A DNA stretch of 64,000 bases from Azospirillum melinis. Its GTDB lineage: Bacteria > Pseudomonadota > Alphaproteobacteria > Azospirillales > Azospirillaceae. Each line of letters opens with the position of its first letter. Position 1 is the stretch's first letter. Under the pieces are notes generated by a model. The model searched no databases and was not told where the DNA came from. It saw nothing but the letters and a program-made list of their open reading frames with translations. Below are positions 7,724 through 18,441 of this stretch, piece after piece. The DNA lies in contig NZ_WHOS01000017.1 in the NCBI RefSeq assembly GCF_013340935.1, forward strand, positions 1 through 64,000, given 5' to 3'. The translations under genes and the position numbers were made by a program.

Positions 7724-8158
7724 ATGGAACACCCGGATCCCGCAAGCAACATCGCCGCGTTCCGCCAGACCCTGGCGGCGTTGAGCAATCAGGTCGATGC
7801 GCTGGCCGTGCAGGTGGCGCAGCTGTCCCCCGTCCCGGCGACCGAGGCGGCCAGCCATGGCAGCTTCTTCGTCACCGGCCTGACGGTGCTCGTGCTGGCC
7901 TGCTTCGTCGGCTATTACGTCGTCTGGCGCGTCACCCCGGCCCTGCATTCGCCGCTGATGGCCGTGACCAACGCCGTGTCGTCGGTCATCATCGTCGGCG
8001 CGCTGGTCGCCGCCGGTCCGGCCGGCCCGATCTTTGGCGATGGGGGCTTCTCCAAGGTCCTGGGCTTCCTTGCCGTCATCCTGGCGTCCGTCAACATCTT
8101 CGGCGGCTTCCTCGTGACCCAGCGCATGCTCTCCATGTTCAAGAAGAAGGGCAAGTAA
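7724..8158 (+). CDS. pntAB: NAD(P) transhydrogenase subunit alpha 2 (membrane)
   Basis: A 144-residue protein with three membrane spans ([37 protein letters not shown] and [17 protein letters not shown]), the small membrane piece of the alpha chain. It contributes helices to the proton channel of the complex. Its N-terminal 40 residues are hydrophilic. GAGGAGG lies just upstream of the ATG, and pntB starts four bases after its stop. Confidence 0.93.
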   Translation: MEHPDPASNIAAFRQTLAALSNQVDALAVQVAQLSPVPATEAASHGSFFVTGLTVLVLACFVGYYVVWRVTPALHSPLMAVTNAVSSVIIVGALVAAGPAGPIFGDGGFSKVLGFLAVILASVNIFGGFLVTQRMLSMFKKKGK

Positions 8159-8162
8159 GACC

Positions 8163-9557
8163 ATGGAAACCTTGTCGGCCCTTCTCTATCTCGTCGCCTC
8201 CATCTGCTTCATCATGGCGCTGCGCGGGCTGTCCAGCCCGGAGACCTCGCGCCAGGGCAACATCTACGGCATGGTCGGCATGACCATCGCCATTCTGACC
8301 ACGCTGGCCTCGCCCATCGTCCAGTCCTACTGGATGATCGTGCTCGGCATCGCCATCGGCGGCGCCATCGGCTACGTCGTCGCCAAGAAGATCGAGATGA
8401 CGGCGCTGCCGCAGCTGGTCGCCGCCTTCCACTCGCTGGTCGGCCTCGCCGCCGTCTTCGTGGCGCTGGCCGCCTTCTATTCGCCGGAGGCGTACGGCAT
8501 CGGCCTCCGCGGCGCCATCGCCAAGGGCTCGCTGATCGAAATGGCGCTCGGCACCGCGGTGGGTGCCATCACCTTCACCGGCTCCATCGTCGCCTTCGCC
8601 AAGCTCCAGGGTCTGGTCACCGGCAAGCCGCTGGTCTTCCCGATGCAGCATCCGCTGAACGCGGCGCTGGGCGTGCTGACCGTCATCCTGATCATTTGGC
8701 TGGTGCAGTCGAATGCCGATGTCGTGATGTGGCTGATCGTCATCGTGGCGCTGGCGCTGGGCTTCCTGCTGATCCTGCCGATCGGCGGCGCCGACATGCC
8801 GGTCGTCATCTCGATGCTGAACAGCTACTCGGGCTGGGCGGCCTGCGGCATCGGCTTCACGCTGCAGAACAACCTGCTGATCATCACCGGTGCTCTGGTG
8901 GGCTCCTCGGGTGCGATCCTGTCCTACATCATGTGCAAGGGCATGAACCGCTCGATCTTCAACGTCATCCTCGGCGGCTTCGGCGGCGAGGCGGCGGGTG
9001 CCGCAGCCGGTGCCAAGGGTCCGCAGGGCTCGGTGAAGGCCGGCTCGGCGGAGGATGCCGCCTACATCATGAAAAACGCCCAGTCGGTGATCGTGGTGCC
9101 CGGCTACGGCATGGCGGTGGCCCAGGCCCAGCATGCGCTGCGCGAGATGGCCGACAGCCTGAAGCACGAAGGCGTGGATGTGAAGTACGCCATCCACCCG
9201 GTGGCGGGCCGCATGCCCGGCCACATGAACGTGCTGCTGGCCGAGGCCAACGTGCCCTACGACGAGGTGTTCGAACTGGAGGACATCAACCGCGACTTCG
9301 GCACGGCGGATGTGGCCTTCGTCATCGGCGCCAACGACGTGACCAACCCGGCGGCCAAGACCGACCCGACGAGCGCCATCTACGGCATGCCGATCCTCGA
9401 TGTGGAGAAGGCCAAGACGGTGTTCTTCATCAAGCGCGGCATGGCCGCCGGCTATGCCGGCGTCGAGAACGAGCTGTTCTTCCGCCCCAACACCATGATG
9501 CTGTTCGGTGACGCCAAGAAGGTCACCGAAGAGGTCGTCAAGGCGATGGAAGCGTAA
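8163..9557 (+). CDS. pntB: NAD(P) transhydrogenase subunit beta (NADP-binding, membrane)
   Basis: A 464-residue protein with about nine N-terminal membrane helices and the cytoplasmic NADP-binding domain III, recognised by VVPGYGMAVAQAQHALREMA, YAIHPVAGRMPGHMNVLLAE and FVIGANDVTNPAAKTDPTS. It completes the proton-pumping transhydrogenase together with pntAA and pntAB. Length and motifs are normal for the family. A strong intrinsic terminator follows. Confidence 0.95.
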   Translation: METLSALLYLVASICFIMALRGLSSPETSRQGNIYGMVGMTIAILTTLASPIVQSYWMIVLGIAIGGAIGYVVAKKIEMTALPQLVAAFHSLVGLAAVFVALAAFYSPEAYGIGLRGAIAKGSLIEMALGTAVGAITFTGSIVAFAKLQGLVTGKPLVFPMQHPLNAALGVLTVILIIWLVQSNADVVMWLIVIVALALGFLLILPIGGADMPVVISMLNSYSGWAACGIGFTLQNNLLIITGALVGSSGAILSYIMCKGMNRSIFNVILGGFGGEAAGAAAGAKGPQGSVKAGSAEDAAYIMKNAQSVIVVPGYGMAVAQAQHALREMADSLKHEGVDVKYAIHPVAGRMPGHMNVLLAEANVPYDEVFELEDINRDFGTADVAFVIGANDVTNPAAKTDPTSAIYGMPILDVEKAKTVFFIKRGMAAGYAGVENELFFRPNTMMLFGDAKKVTEEVVKAMEA

Positions 9558-9577
9558 CGGACACTTCGACTGAAGAG

Positions 9578-9610
9578 GCGCGCCGCTCCGAAAGGGCGGC
9601 GCGCTTTTTC
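9578..9610 (+). terminator. Intrinsic terminator of the pnt operon
   Basis: GCGCGCCGC (9578-9586) and GCGGCGCGC (9596-9604) form a perfect nine-base stem followed by TTTTTC and a T-rich stretch. It may also act on the convergent uraD transcript. Confidence 0.9.
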
Positions 9611-9628
9611 TTTTTTAGACTGGTGTTA

Positions 9629-10153
9629 TCACTTCACCAGATCGTCCAGCCGGAAGCCGGCGATCTTGTAGATTTCCTCCAGCGCCCGGCCGAACTCCAC
9701 CTCCGGCTCGTTCGCCACGCGCTCGCGCATCGCCGCCAGGATCTCCTGCTTGCTGCTGAAGCGCACCGCCATGATGAAGGGGAAGCCGAAGCGTTCCCGG
9801 TAGGCCCGGTTCAGGTCGCGCTGCTCCTGGGCTTCCCCCTCCGTCAGCTCGTTCAGGCCCGCTTTCGCCTGTTCGGTCTGCGAGAAGGCGGTCAGATTGG
9901 CCGGGCGGCTGGCACGGTCGGCGAGGTCGGGGTGGGACAGGATCAGGGCATGCTGCCGCTCCGTCCCCGCCGCGCGGACGATGCCGGTCATCGCCGCGCG
10001 CAAGGCGGTGGCATCGGCGAAGGGGCGCTTGTCCCAGGCGGCCTCGGCCACCCACGGGCTTTCCTCGAACACGGCACCCAGCGCCGCGACGAAGGCGGCG
10101 CGGTCCATCCGGTTCAGGTCGTCCAGGCTGTAGGGCATCTGCTGCGGTCTCAT
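9629..10153 (-). CDS. uraD: 2-oxo-4-hydroxy-4-carboxy-5-ureidoimidazoline decarboxylase
   Basis: A 174-residue OHCU decarboxylase. It converts the product of hydroxyisourate hydrolase to S-allantoin in the urate pathway. The family signature HPDLADRA carries the catalytic histidine, and FGFPFIMAV and the LNELTEGEAQEQRDLNRAY region are typical. I chose the ATG at 10153 because it overlaps the puuE stop as ATGA (10153-10150), showing translational coupling; a second ATG five codons in (10138) is possible. Together with puuE and the divergent uraH it forms a ureide block. Confidence 0.9.
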   Translation of the reverse strand: MRPQQMPYSLDDLNRMDRAAFVAALGAVFEESPWVAEAAWDKRPFADATALRAAMTGIVRAAGTERQHALILSHPDLADRASRPANLTAFSQTEQAKAGLNELTEGEAQEQRDLNRAYRERFGFPFIMAVRFSSKQEILAAMRERVANEPEVEFGRALEEIYKIAGFRLDDLVK

Positions 10154-11067
10154 TTCGCGGTGTAGGGGTGTTCGGCGATCCAGTGGCGGGCGATGTCGAG
10201 CCGTGTCGCCACCCACGCCTTGTCATGGCTGCGCACATAGTCGAGGAAGCGGGCCAGCGCCGCGGCGCGGCCAGGGCGCCCGACCAGACGGCAATGCAGG
10301 CCGATGGACATCATCTTCGGCGCCGTCTCGCCCTCGGCATAGAGCGTGTCGAAGCTGTCCTTCAGATAGGCGAAGAACTGGTCGCCGCTGTTGAAGCCCT
10401 GGTTCGTCGCGAAACGCATGTCGTTGGCGTCGAGCGTGTAGGGAACGATCAGCTGCGGCCGGCCATGGCTGTCGTCCCAATAGGGCAAATCGTCGGCATA
10501 GGAATCCGCATTGTAGACGAAGCCGCCCTCCTCGGCGACCAGCCGCCAGGTGTTCGGGCTGCACCGCCCGAGATACCAGCCGAGCGGACGCTCGCCGGTC
10601 ACGCGGGTGTGGATTTCGATGGCGCGCAGCATGTGCTCACGCTCCACCTCGGCCGGCAGATGCTGGTAGTCGATCCAGCGCCAGCCATGGGTGGCGATCT
10701 CCCAGCCGGCGGCCTTCATCGCGGCGACCACCTCGGGATTGCGCTCCAGCGCCATGGCGACGCCATAGACGGTGACCGGCAGGTTGCGTTCGGTGAACAG
10801 GCGGTGCAGCCGCCAGAAGCCGGCGCGCGAGCCGTATTCGTAGATCGACTCCATGTTCATGTGGCGGGCGCCCGGGATCGGCTGGGCGCCGACGATCTCC
10901 GACAGGAACGCCTCCGACGCGGCGTCGCCATGGAGGACGCAGTTCTCGCCGCCCTCCTCGTAATTGATGACGAACTGCACCGCCACGCGGGCGCCGCCCG
11001 GCCAGTTGGCCTGCGGCGGGGTGGCGCCATAGCCGATCATGTCGCGGGGATAAGCCGTGCCGGTCAT
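10150..11067 (-). CDS. puuE: Allantoinase of the polysaccharide-deacetylase fold (PuuE)
   Basis: A 305-residue cofactor-light allantoinase of the PuuE type, hydrolysing allantoin to allantoate. The N-terminus MTGTAYPRDMIGYGATPPQA and the segments INYEEGGENCVLHGD, ATHGWRWIDYQHLP and GWYLGRCSPNTWRL are family hallmarks; it is not the metal-dependent amidohydrolase AllB type. It is first in an operon with uraD, with a four-base ATGA overlap. The 188-base divergent spacer to uraH presumably carries both promoters. Confidence 0.93.
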   Translation of the reverse strand: MTGTAYPRDMIGYGATPPQANWPGGARVAVQFVINYEEGGENCVLHGDAASEAFLSEIVGAQPIPGARHMNMESIYEYGSRAGFWRLHRLFTERNLPVTVYGVAMALERNPEVVAAMKAAGWEIATHGWRWIDYQHLPAEVEREHMLRAIEIHTRVTGERPLGWYLGRCSPNTWRLVAEEGGFVYNADSYADDLPYWDDSHGRPQLIVPYTLDANDMRFATNQGFNSGDQFFAYLKDSFDTLYAEGETAPKMMSIGLHCRLVGRPGRAAALARFLDYVRSHDKAWVATRLDIARHWIAEHPYTAK

Positions 11068-11255
11068 CGTCGTCTCGCCCTTTTGCGCTGCGGTCGAAGC
11101 GGAACCTACGCTAAGCCATTGGCGGCAGGGGGTTCAACCGGCCGATTGTCTCCCGGCGGCCGAAGACAGTTTCCGAATTTGGACGGGTGGGCAGGGCAGG
11201 GCGGATGCGCTTAAGCTGTGGGTCCGAACTCGCACCGTCGCGGAGACCGTACCCC

Positions 11256-11618
11256 ATGGGCCGCTTGACCACCCACGTCCTCGACATCGCCGCCGGCCGT
11301 CCGGCGCCGGGCATGCGCATCCGCCTGACCTCGCTCGACACCGGCGCCGTTCTCGGCGAGTTCACAACGAACGCCGACGGCCGGCTCGATGCCCCAGCGC
11401 TCCAGGGCGAGGATTTCAAGTCCGGCCGCTACGAGCTGCTGTTCATGGCCGGCGACTATTTCCGCCGCATCGGCGCGATCTCGGGCGCCATTGACGGTGA
11501 CGGGCCGGACTTCATCGACGAGGTTCCGCTGCGCTTCGGCATCAAGGACGCGTCCCAGCATTACCATGTGCCGCTGCTGGTTTCGCCTTGGGCCTATTCC
11601 ACATATCGCGGCAGCTGA
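11256..11618 (+). CDS. uraH: 5-hydroxyisourate hydrolase (transthyretin-like)
   Basis: A 120-residue transthyretin-like protein that hydrolyses 5-hydroxyisourate to OHCU, the step before UraD. Both family signatures are complete: LTTHVLDIAAGRPA at the N-terminus with the catalytic histidine, and HYHVPLLVSPWAYSTYRGS at the C-terminus. I chose the ATG at 11256 because LTTHVLD should lie at the extreme N-terminus; the frame is open upstream without homology. It is divergent from puuE-uraD. No urate oxidase is present in the window. Confidence 0.93.
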   Translation: MGRLTTHVLDIAAGRPAPGMRIRLTSLDTGAVLGEFTTNADGRLDAPALQGEDFKSGRYELLFMAGDYFRRIGAISGAIDGDGPDFIDEVPLRFGIKDASQHYHVPLLVSPWAYSTYRGS

Positions 11619-11741
11619 GGTCCCTCCCCGTTCGGCACCGCTTTCCAGCCTGTGGAAAAGGCAAGCCGTTGATTTGCCGCACCCACCATCCGCGCGCTTA
11701 GCTGTTCTCAGCAACAATCGCGTTTGGTGAGGAGTCGAGCG

Positions 11742-13511
<1,770 letters not shown>

Positions 13512-13534
13512 CGATCCGGTCCTGATCCGGACTG

Positions 13535-13575
13535 AAACCGCCGGGGCGCAGGCGCGCTCCGGCGGTTTTCGTTTT
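13535..13575 (+). terminator. Intrinsic terminator of gcl
   Basis: AAACCGCCGG (13535-13544) pairs with CCGGCGGTTT (13559-13568) around a GC-rich loop, followed by TTCGTTTT. Confidence 0.85.
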
Positions 13576-13689
13576 GGCAACCATGCTGCGTCGCGGAAAT
13601 TCCCTCTCCGCGGCCCCCGTGCTAGCGTCCGTCCCGACCCGTAAACCCACCGGTCCGGCCCAATCGTCTGGCAGGGAGTCCGCGCGAGC

Positions 13690-14610
13690 ATGGCGTTGCT
13701 TGAAAACATGCGCATCTTCGTCCGCGTCGTCGAACTGGGCAGCCTGTCGGCCGCCGGGCGGAACCTGCGCATGTCGCCGGCCATGGTCAGCCACCGCATC
13801 CAGCAGCTGGAAACCCATCTCGGCGTCCGGCTGCTGAACCGCACGACGCGGCAGTTGCAGGCGACCGAGACCGGCATGGATTTCTACCAGAGCTGCCTGG
13901 AGGTTCTGGAAGCGGTGGAGCGGGCGCACAGCAGCATCGCCGCCGGGTCCGGCGTGCCGTCGGGCAGCGTCAGGGTGACGGCGCCCTTGGGCTTCGGCCG
14001 CCGCATCCTGGCGCCGCTGGTGCCGGACTTCTGCGCCGCCCACCCGCTGGTGGAGGTGCGGCTGCGGTTGTCCGACCATCTGCTCGACCTGCTGCGCGAG
14101 GCGGTCGACGTGGCGGTGCGCATGGCGGCGTTGAAGGATTCCAGCTTCGTCGTGCGCAAGATCGCCGACGTGCGCCGCGTGCTGGTGGCGGCCCCCTCCT
14201 ACCTGTCGGAGCGCGGACGGCCTTCAATGCCGGCGGACCTGTCCGGCCACAACTGCCTGCTTCTGCGCTTTCCCGGTACCCAGCAATATCAATGGAGCGT
14301 GCTGGAGGGCGGCGAGCCGGTGAAGCTGCCGGTGTCGGGCCGCTTCGACGCCGACGATGGTGACGTGCTGACCGGCTGGGCGCTCGACGGGCGCGGCATC
14401 GCCATGAAGCCGCTGTGGGAGGTGGCCGAGCATCTGGCCAGCGGCGCCCTGGTGCCGGTTCTGCCCGATTTTCCGCCGGAGCCGGTGACGCTGGCCGTGC
14501 TCTATCCCCATCGCGCGCTGGTTCCCGCCAAGGTACGGGCGTTTGCCGACCACATGGTCCCGAAGATCAAGTCGGCACTGCTGGGAATATCTCCAGAGAC
14601 GATCCTGTGA
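13690..14610 (+). CDS. LysR-family transcriptional regulator
   Basis: A 306-residue regulator with an N-terminal winged helix-turn-helix (residues 1-60; SLSAAGRNLRMSPAMVSHRI) and a periplasmic-binding-like effector domain (RVTAPLGFGRRILAPLVPDF onward). It resembles the CrgA/AaeR-type LysR subgroup. It lies downstream of gcl in the same direction but behind a terminator, so it has its own promoter. Whether it senses glyoxylate or controls gcl is unknown. GGGAG lies before the ATG. Confidence 0.88.
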   Translation: MALLENMRIFVRVVELGSLSAAGRNLRMSPAMVSHRIQQLETHLGVRLLNRTTRQLQATETGMDFYQSCLEVLEAVERAHSSIAAGSGVPSGSVRVTAPLGFGRRILAPLVPDFCAAHPLVEVRLRLSDHLLDLLREAVDVAVRMAALKDSSFVVRKIADVRRVLVAAPSYLSERGRPSMPADLSGHNCLLLRFPGTQQYQWSVLEGGEPVKLPVSGRFDADDGDVLTGWALDGRGIAMKPLWEVAEHLASGALVPVLPDFPPEPVTLAVLYPHRALVPAKVRAFADHMVPKIKSALLGISPETIL

Positions 14611-14824
14611 TCGTCGGTACCCAGCCCTAGGGGTAATCCTGACTGGCCGTCCTGGATGCTTTATCTATCCTCCCTGGCGCTGTCGTATGCTGAGGCCGTG
14701 CCGCCAAGATACTTTGTTTCCGGAGACGATACCATTCGTGGCTCGTATCGGGAATGAAGCGGTGAATTCGGAAGCCATGGCCCTTCCGCATCCGTCCGGC
14801 GCGGCATGAGGAAGGGAGGACTCC

Positions 14825-16540
14825 ATGTTTCTGTTCACCAGGGCTGTGAGCTGCGAGCGGGCCAAGCTGGATGCGCTCGACCGGTCGCAGGCCGTCGTCG
14901 AGTTCACGATGGATGGCACGGTGGTGGATGCGAACAGGAATTTCCTAGAGGCGATGGGCTATCGCCTGGAGGAGGTGAGGGGGCGTCCGCATCGCATGTT
15001 CGTCGATCCCGACCATGCGAAAAGCGCCGAGTACCGCCATTTGTGGGACGAGCTGCGGGCAGGCCGCTTCCAATCGGCGGTGTTCCGGCGGCTCACCAAG
15101 TCGGGCCGGGAAATCTGGCTGCGCGCCACCTACAACCCGATCCTCGGCGTCGGCGGCCGGCCGGTCGGCGTGGTGAAGTTCGCCACCGACATCACCGAGG
15201 CGAAGCTGCGGGAGGCCGATGCCAACGGCAAGCTCGCCGCCATTGAACGGTCCCAGGCGGTGATCGAGTTCGGATTGGACGGCACCATCCTGACGGCCAA
15301 CCAGCGTTTCCTTGATCTGATGGGCTATCGGCTGGAGGAGGTGCGGGGGCAGCATCATAAGCTATTCCTCGATGGCGTGGATGCCGCCGATCCGGCCTAC
15401 AGCGCATTCTGGGAGAAGCTTGGCCGGGGCGAGCATCAAAGCGGGGAATTCCGGCGCCTGACCAAGAGCGGCGCGCAGGTCTGGATCCAGGCGACCTATA
15501 CACCGATTCTCGACCCGACCGGAAAGCCGTGGAAGATCGTGAAGTTCGCGACCGACGTGACCGAACAGCGGGTTCACAACGCCGACTTCCGCGCCCAGAT
15601 CGAAGCGATCAACCGATCGCAGGCGGTGATCCATTTCAGGCCCGACGGCACGATCCTGGACGCCAATGAAAACTTCCTGAAGGCGATGGGATACCGGCTG
15701 GACGAGGTGGTCGGGCAGAACCATCGCCTGTTCGTCTCGCCGGAACAGCAGGGCAGCGCCGAATACCGCCAGTTCTGGGAGATCCTGCGCAGCGGGAAAT
15801 TCCACTCCTCGCTCTACCGCCGCCGGGCCAGAAACGGATCCGACGTCTGGATCAATGCCAGCTACAATCCCGTGCTGTCCGAGACGGGGGAGGTGGTGAA
15901 GGTGGTGAAGTTCGCCACCGACGTGACCGGCATGATCAAGTCGCGTTTGGAAGCCATCGAGTTTTCCAAGCGGACGGTTCAGCAGGTGGCCGAAGTCGGC
16001 GATGCGGTCGAGCGGATGTGCGGATCCGCGACGCAGATTTCCACCGACATCCTGACGTCGCGCAAGGTGGTGGACGAGATCGACCGCCGGACCTCCGCTG
16101 CAGACAGCGCCACCGGCCGGTTGAACGAGGCTGCGGCGGCGATGGACGGCGTCGCCAAATTCATCGACGCCATTGCCTCGCAGATCAAACTGCTGTCACT
16201 GAACGCCACCATCGAGGCGGCACGGGCGGGCGAGGCCGGGCGGGGCTTCGCGGTCGTGGCGACCGAGGTGAAGTCGCTGGCCGAACAGACCTCAGGCGCC
16301 ACCGAGCGGATCGGCGTCGAGATCGTCGCCATGCAGGAGGTCGTCCGTCAGGTGGTGGAGGCGCTGGGCGGAATCGCCCGGTCGGTCGACAGCGTGAAAT
16401 CGACCGTTCATGGGGTTGCCGCCGGCGCCGAGGAACAGATGTCGCTCAGCGACGGCGTCGTGTCCAACATGCGGGAAGCCCGGAACGGCGTCGAGGCGAT
16501 CAACCGCAATCTGCAGGAGATGCTGATCAAGGCACAATAA
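14825..16540 (+). CDS. Cytoplasmic chemoreceptor with three tandem PAS domains
   Basis: A 571-residue soluble methyl-accepting chemotaxis protein. Three PAS domains (about residues 15-130, 137-252 and 259-374) precede a signalling domain (about 380-571) that includes the conserved tip [20 protein letters not shown] followed by [14 protein letters not shown]. The PAS units repeat with an exact 366-base period: R20, R142 and R264 each start RSQAV. There is no membrane span, HAMP domain or C-terminal CheR pentapeptide. Such receptors sense cytoplasmic redox or oxygen state, often through flavin or haem; which cofactor is bound is not visible. A GGGAGG site precedes the ATG. Confidence 0.88.
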   Translation: MFLFTRAVSCERAKLDALDRSQAVVEFTMDGTVVDANRNFLEAMGYRLEEVRGRPHRMFVDPDHAKSAEYRHLWDELRAGRFQSAVFRRLTKSGREIWLRATYNPILGVGGRPVGVVKFATDITEAKLREADANGKLAAIERSQAVIEFGLDGTILTANQRFLDLMGYRLEEVRGQHHKLFLDGVDAADPAYSAFWEKLGRGEHQSGEFRRLTKSGAQVWIQATYTPILDPTGKPWKIVKFATDVTEQRVHNADFRAQIEAINRSQAVIHFRPDGTILDANENFLKAMGYRLDEVVGQNHRLFVSPEQQGSAEYRQFWEILRSGKFHSSLYRRRARNGSDVWINASYNPVLSETGEVVKVVKFATDVTGMIKSRLEAIEFSKRTVQQVAEVGDAVERMCGSATQISTDILTSRKVVDEIDRRTSAADSATGRLNEAAAAMDGVAKFIDAIASQIKLLSLNATIEAARAGEAGRGFAVVATEVKSLAEQTSGATERIGVEIVAMQEVVRQVVEALGGIARSVDSVKSTVHGVAAGAEEQMSLSDGVVSNMREARNGVEAINRNLQEMLIKAQ

Positions 16541-16580
16541 AGAGAGACGGTGACGGGCGGGCCGGTCCGGCCGGCCAGCC

Positions 16581-17414
16581 TCACACCCCCCGCGAGCGCA
16601 CCAGCAGCACGCGCGCCTCTTCCGACGCGCGGTGCAGGTGGGGCAGGAACTGCACCTCCATCTCCGGGCAGGTGACGCGCGCGGCCTGGGCGCTGATGTT
16701 CATCGCCGCCACCACCCCGCCGGCGGCGGTGCTGATCGGCACGGCGATGGAGCGCAATCCCAGTTCCAGCTCCTGGTCGACCAGCGAGAAGCCGCGGTCG
16801 CGTACCCGTTCCAGCTCGCGCTTCAGCGCGTCGGGCGCGGTGATGGTCCGTTCGGTGAAGGGCTTCAGCGGCACCCGCGCCAGATAGGCGTCCAGCTCCG
16901 CCTCCGGCATCGCCGCCAGCAGGACCCGCCCCATCGAGGTGCAGTAGGCCGGCAGGCGGCTGCCGACATTCAACCCGACCGACATGATCCGCTTGGTCGC
17001 CGCACGGGCGATATAGACCACGTCGTCTTCGTCCAGAACGGCGGCGGAGCAGGATTCCTGCACCGCGCCGCTGACCTGTTCGATCAGCGGGTCGAGAATC
17101 GTCGCCAGCGGGGCCGACGACAGGAAGGAATAGCCGAGCGCCAGGATCTTCGGTTTCAGATGGAAGGTCCGGCCGTCCGACCCGGCATAGCCCAACTGCA
17201 TCAACGTCAGCAGGCAGCGCCGCGCCGCCGCCCGCGGCAGGCCGGTGATCTTGGCGATGTCGGCGATGGTCAGGTTCGGCTCGCGCTCGGTGAAGGCGCG
17301 AATCACCGACAATCCCCGCGCCAGCGAGGTCATGAAGTTCGGATCCGACGCCTCTTCCGCCGCGCCGGAGGGTGTCTTGTTTGCGGTCCCGGCCAGTTGC
17401 TGGGTTTCGGCCAT
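16581..17414 (-). CDS. IclR-family regulator (PcaR/PobR-like)
   Basis: A 277-residue IclR protein: winged helix (residues ~28-85, SLARGLSVIRAFTEREPNLT then IADIAKITGLPRAAARRCLL) and an effector domain with YCTSMGRVLLAAMPEAELD and LVDQELELGLRSIAVPI. This subgroup usually controls protocatechuate or other aromatic acid degradation (pca genes), but no pca genes are visible. It is divergent from gntR; the shared 294-base spacer includes the gntR operator cassette. Its ligand and targets are unknown. Confidence 0.88.
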   Translation of the reverse strand: MAETQQLAGTANKTPSGAAEEASDPNFMTSLARGLSVIRAFTEREPNLTIADIAKITGLPRAAARRCLLTLMQLGYAGSDGRTFHLKPKILALGYSFLSSAPLATILDPLIEQVSGAVQESCSAAVLDEDDVVYIARAATKRIMSVGLNVGSRLPAYCTSMGRVLLAAMPEAELDAYLARVPLKPFTERTITAPDALKRELERVRDRGFSLVDQELELGLRSIAVPISTAAGGVVAAMNISAQAARVTCPEMEVQFLPHLHRASEEARVLLVRSRGV

Positions 17415-17561
17415 GCGCGGGCTCCTTCGCTACGAGCGATCCTGAGGGGTCAAATTAGGGCGATTACCGCGCAATAGCCAGAAAAATCGAACGGAATCAG
17501 CCGCAACTCCGTCGGCAGCAGAAATAGTTCGAGGTGCCCGCAATTGGCCTTGCGGGTGTCT

Positions 17562-17589
17562 GGCATCTGGTATACCGTATCGATAATTC
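17562..17589 (+). promoter_or_regulatory. gntR promoter cassette with embedded operator TGGTATACCG
   Basis: The operator TGGTATACCG (17568-17577) is placed exactly 14 bases before a -10-like GATAAT (17582-17587), as in the oxlT promoter. Bases 17562-17589 differ from 1949-1976 at only two positions. It is the best evidence that the GntR protein downstream binds this palindrome and represses its own gene. Confidence 0.6.
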
Positions 17590-17708
17590 AAAAACGACGC
17601 GCCACTCAGTACCAAGGGCCAAGGGCGATCGTCCGAACGCTCGCACGAACAACGCTCACGACAACAAGCGGCGCCGATGGCGTCGGCGCGCAAAGGGTCG
17701 GAAACGTG

Positions 17709-18398
17709 ATGAACCGGGAAAGATTCAGTGTCGAACCCCTCGAACAGGGGATGAGCTTCAAGGCCAAGGCCTACCAATCGCTGCGACAGGCCATCACGCA
17801 GATGAACATCTACGGCCAGAGCAACGAGATCAGGTTGGACGAACGCCGTCTGTGCGAGGCGTTGGGTGTCAGCCGCACCCCGGTGCGCGAGGCGATGGCG
17901 CTGCTGGAACAGGAGGGGTTTATCCGCTCCCAACCGCGGCGCGGGATCTTCGTGGTGCGCAAGACGAAGGCCGAACTGGTGGAGATGATCACGGTGTGTG
18001 CCGCCCTGGAAGGCATGGCGGCACGCCTGTTCGTCGAAAACGCCACCACGGAGAAGCTGGAACTCCTGCACGCCGCGTTCGACAAATACACGAAGGCCGA
18101 GTTGGCGGAACATGTCGCGGAGTATTCCGACGCCAACATCGTCTTCCATCAAAGCATCGTCCAGGCTTCGGGTTCCGCTCTGATCTCGGACCTGACCGAC
18201 CGCTTCTTCATCCATATGCGTGCGATCCGCCGCGCGACGATGGGCCTCGGCGACCGTGCCGACCAGTCCATCCACGAGCATCGGGACATCATCGAGGCGC
18301 TTGCCGCCCGCGATGCCGATCTCGCGGAACGCCGCGTCCGGGAACACACGCTCGGTCTCGCACAGTACGTGGAACGGCATTGCGCCTTCCTCGACTAA
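17709..18398 (+). CDS. GntR-family regulator with FCD effector domain, candidate oxalate regulator
   Basis: A 229-residue GntR/FadR-subfamily regulator: winged helix (residues ~15-80; RLDERRLCEALGVSRTPVRE and EGFIRSQPRRGIFVV) and an all-helical FCD ligand domain with the metal-binding histidine pattern (DANIVFHQSIVQ, HEHRDIIEALAARD, VREHTLGLAQY). FCD proteins bind small organic acids and operators like TGGTNNNACCA or TTGGTATACCAA. I chose the ATG at 17709 rather than an in-frame start upstream, which would place the operator within the coding sequence. oxc follows 43 bases later, so gntR-oxc-frc is probably an operon. Confidence 0.85.
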   Translation: MNRERFSVEPLEQGMSFKAKAYQSLRQAITQMNIYGQSNEIRLDERRLCEALGVSRTPVREAMALLEQEGFIRSQPRRGIFVVRKTKAELVEMITVCAALEGMAARLFVENATTEKLELLHAAFDKYTKAELAEHVAEYSDANIVFHQSIVQASGSALISDLTDRFFIHMRAIRRATMGLGDRADQSIHEHRDIIEALAARDADLAERRVREHTLGLAQYVERHCAFLD

Positions 18399-18441
18399 CC
18401 AACTTTGAACCTTTTTGGAGCCTCGGGGAGGAGTCACCCAT

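Noticed and set aside
14640..14700. A sigma-54 promoter before the chemoreceptor (TGGCCGTCCTGGATGC)
   Set aside because: The distance between GG and GC is 11 bases rather than the required 10.
17544..17708. An upstream in-frame start for the GntR protein
   Set aside because: It would place the operator and -10 box inside the coding sequence and adds 55 residues without GntR similarity; the start at 17709 fits the family N-terminus.
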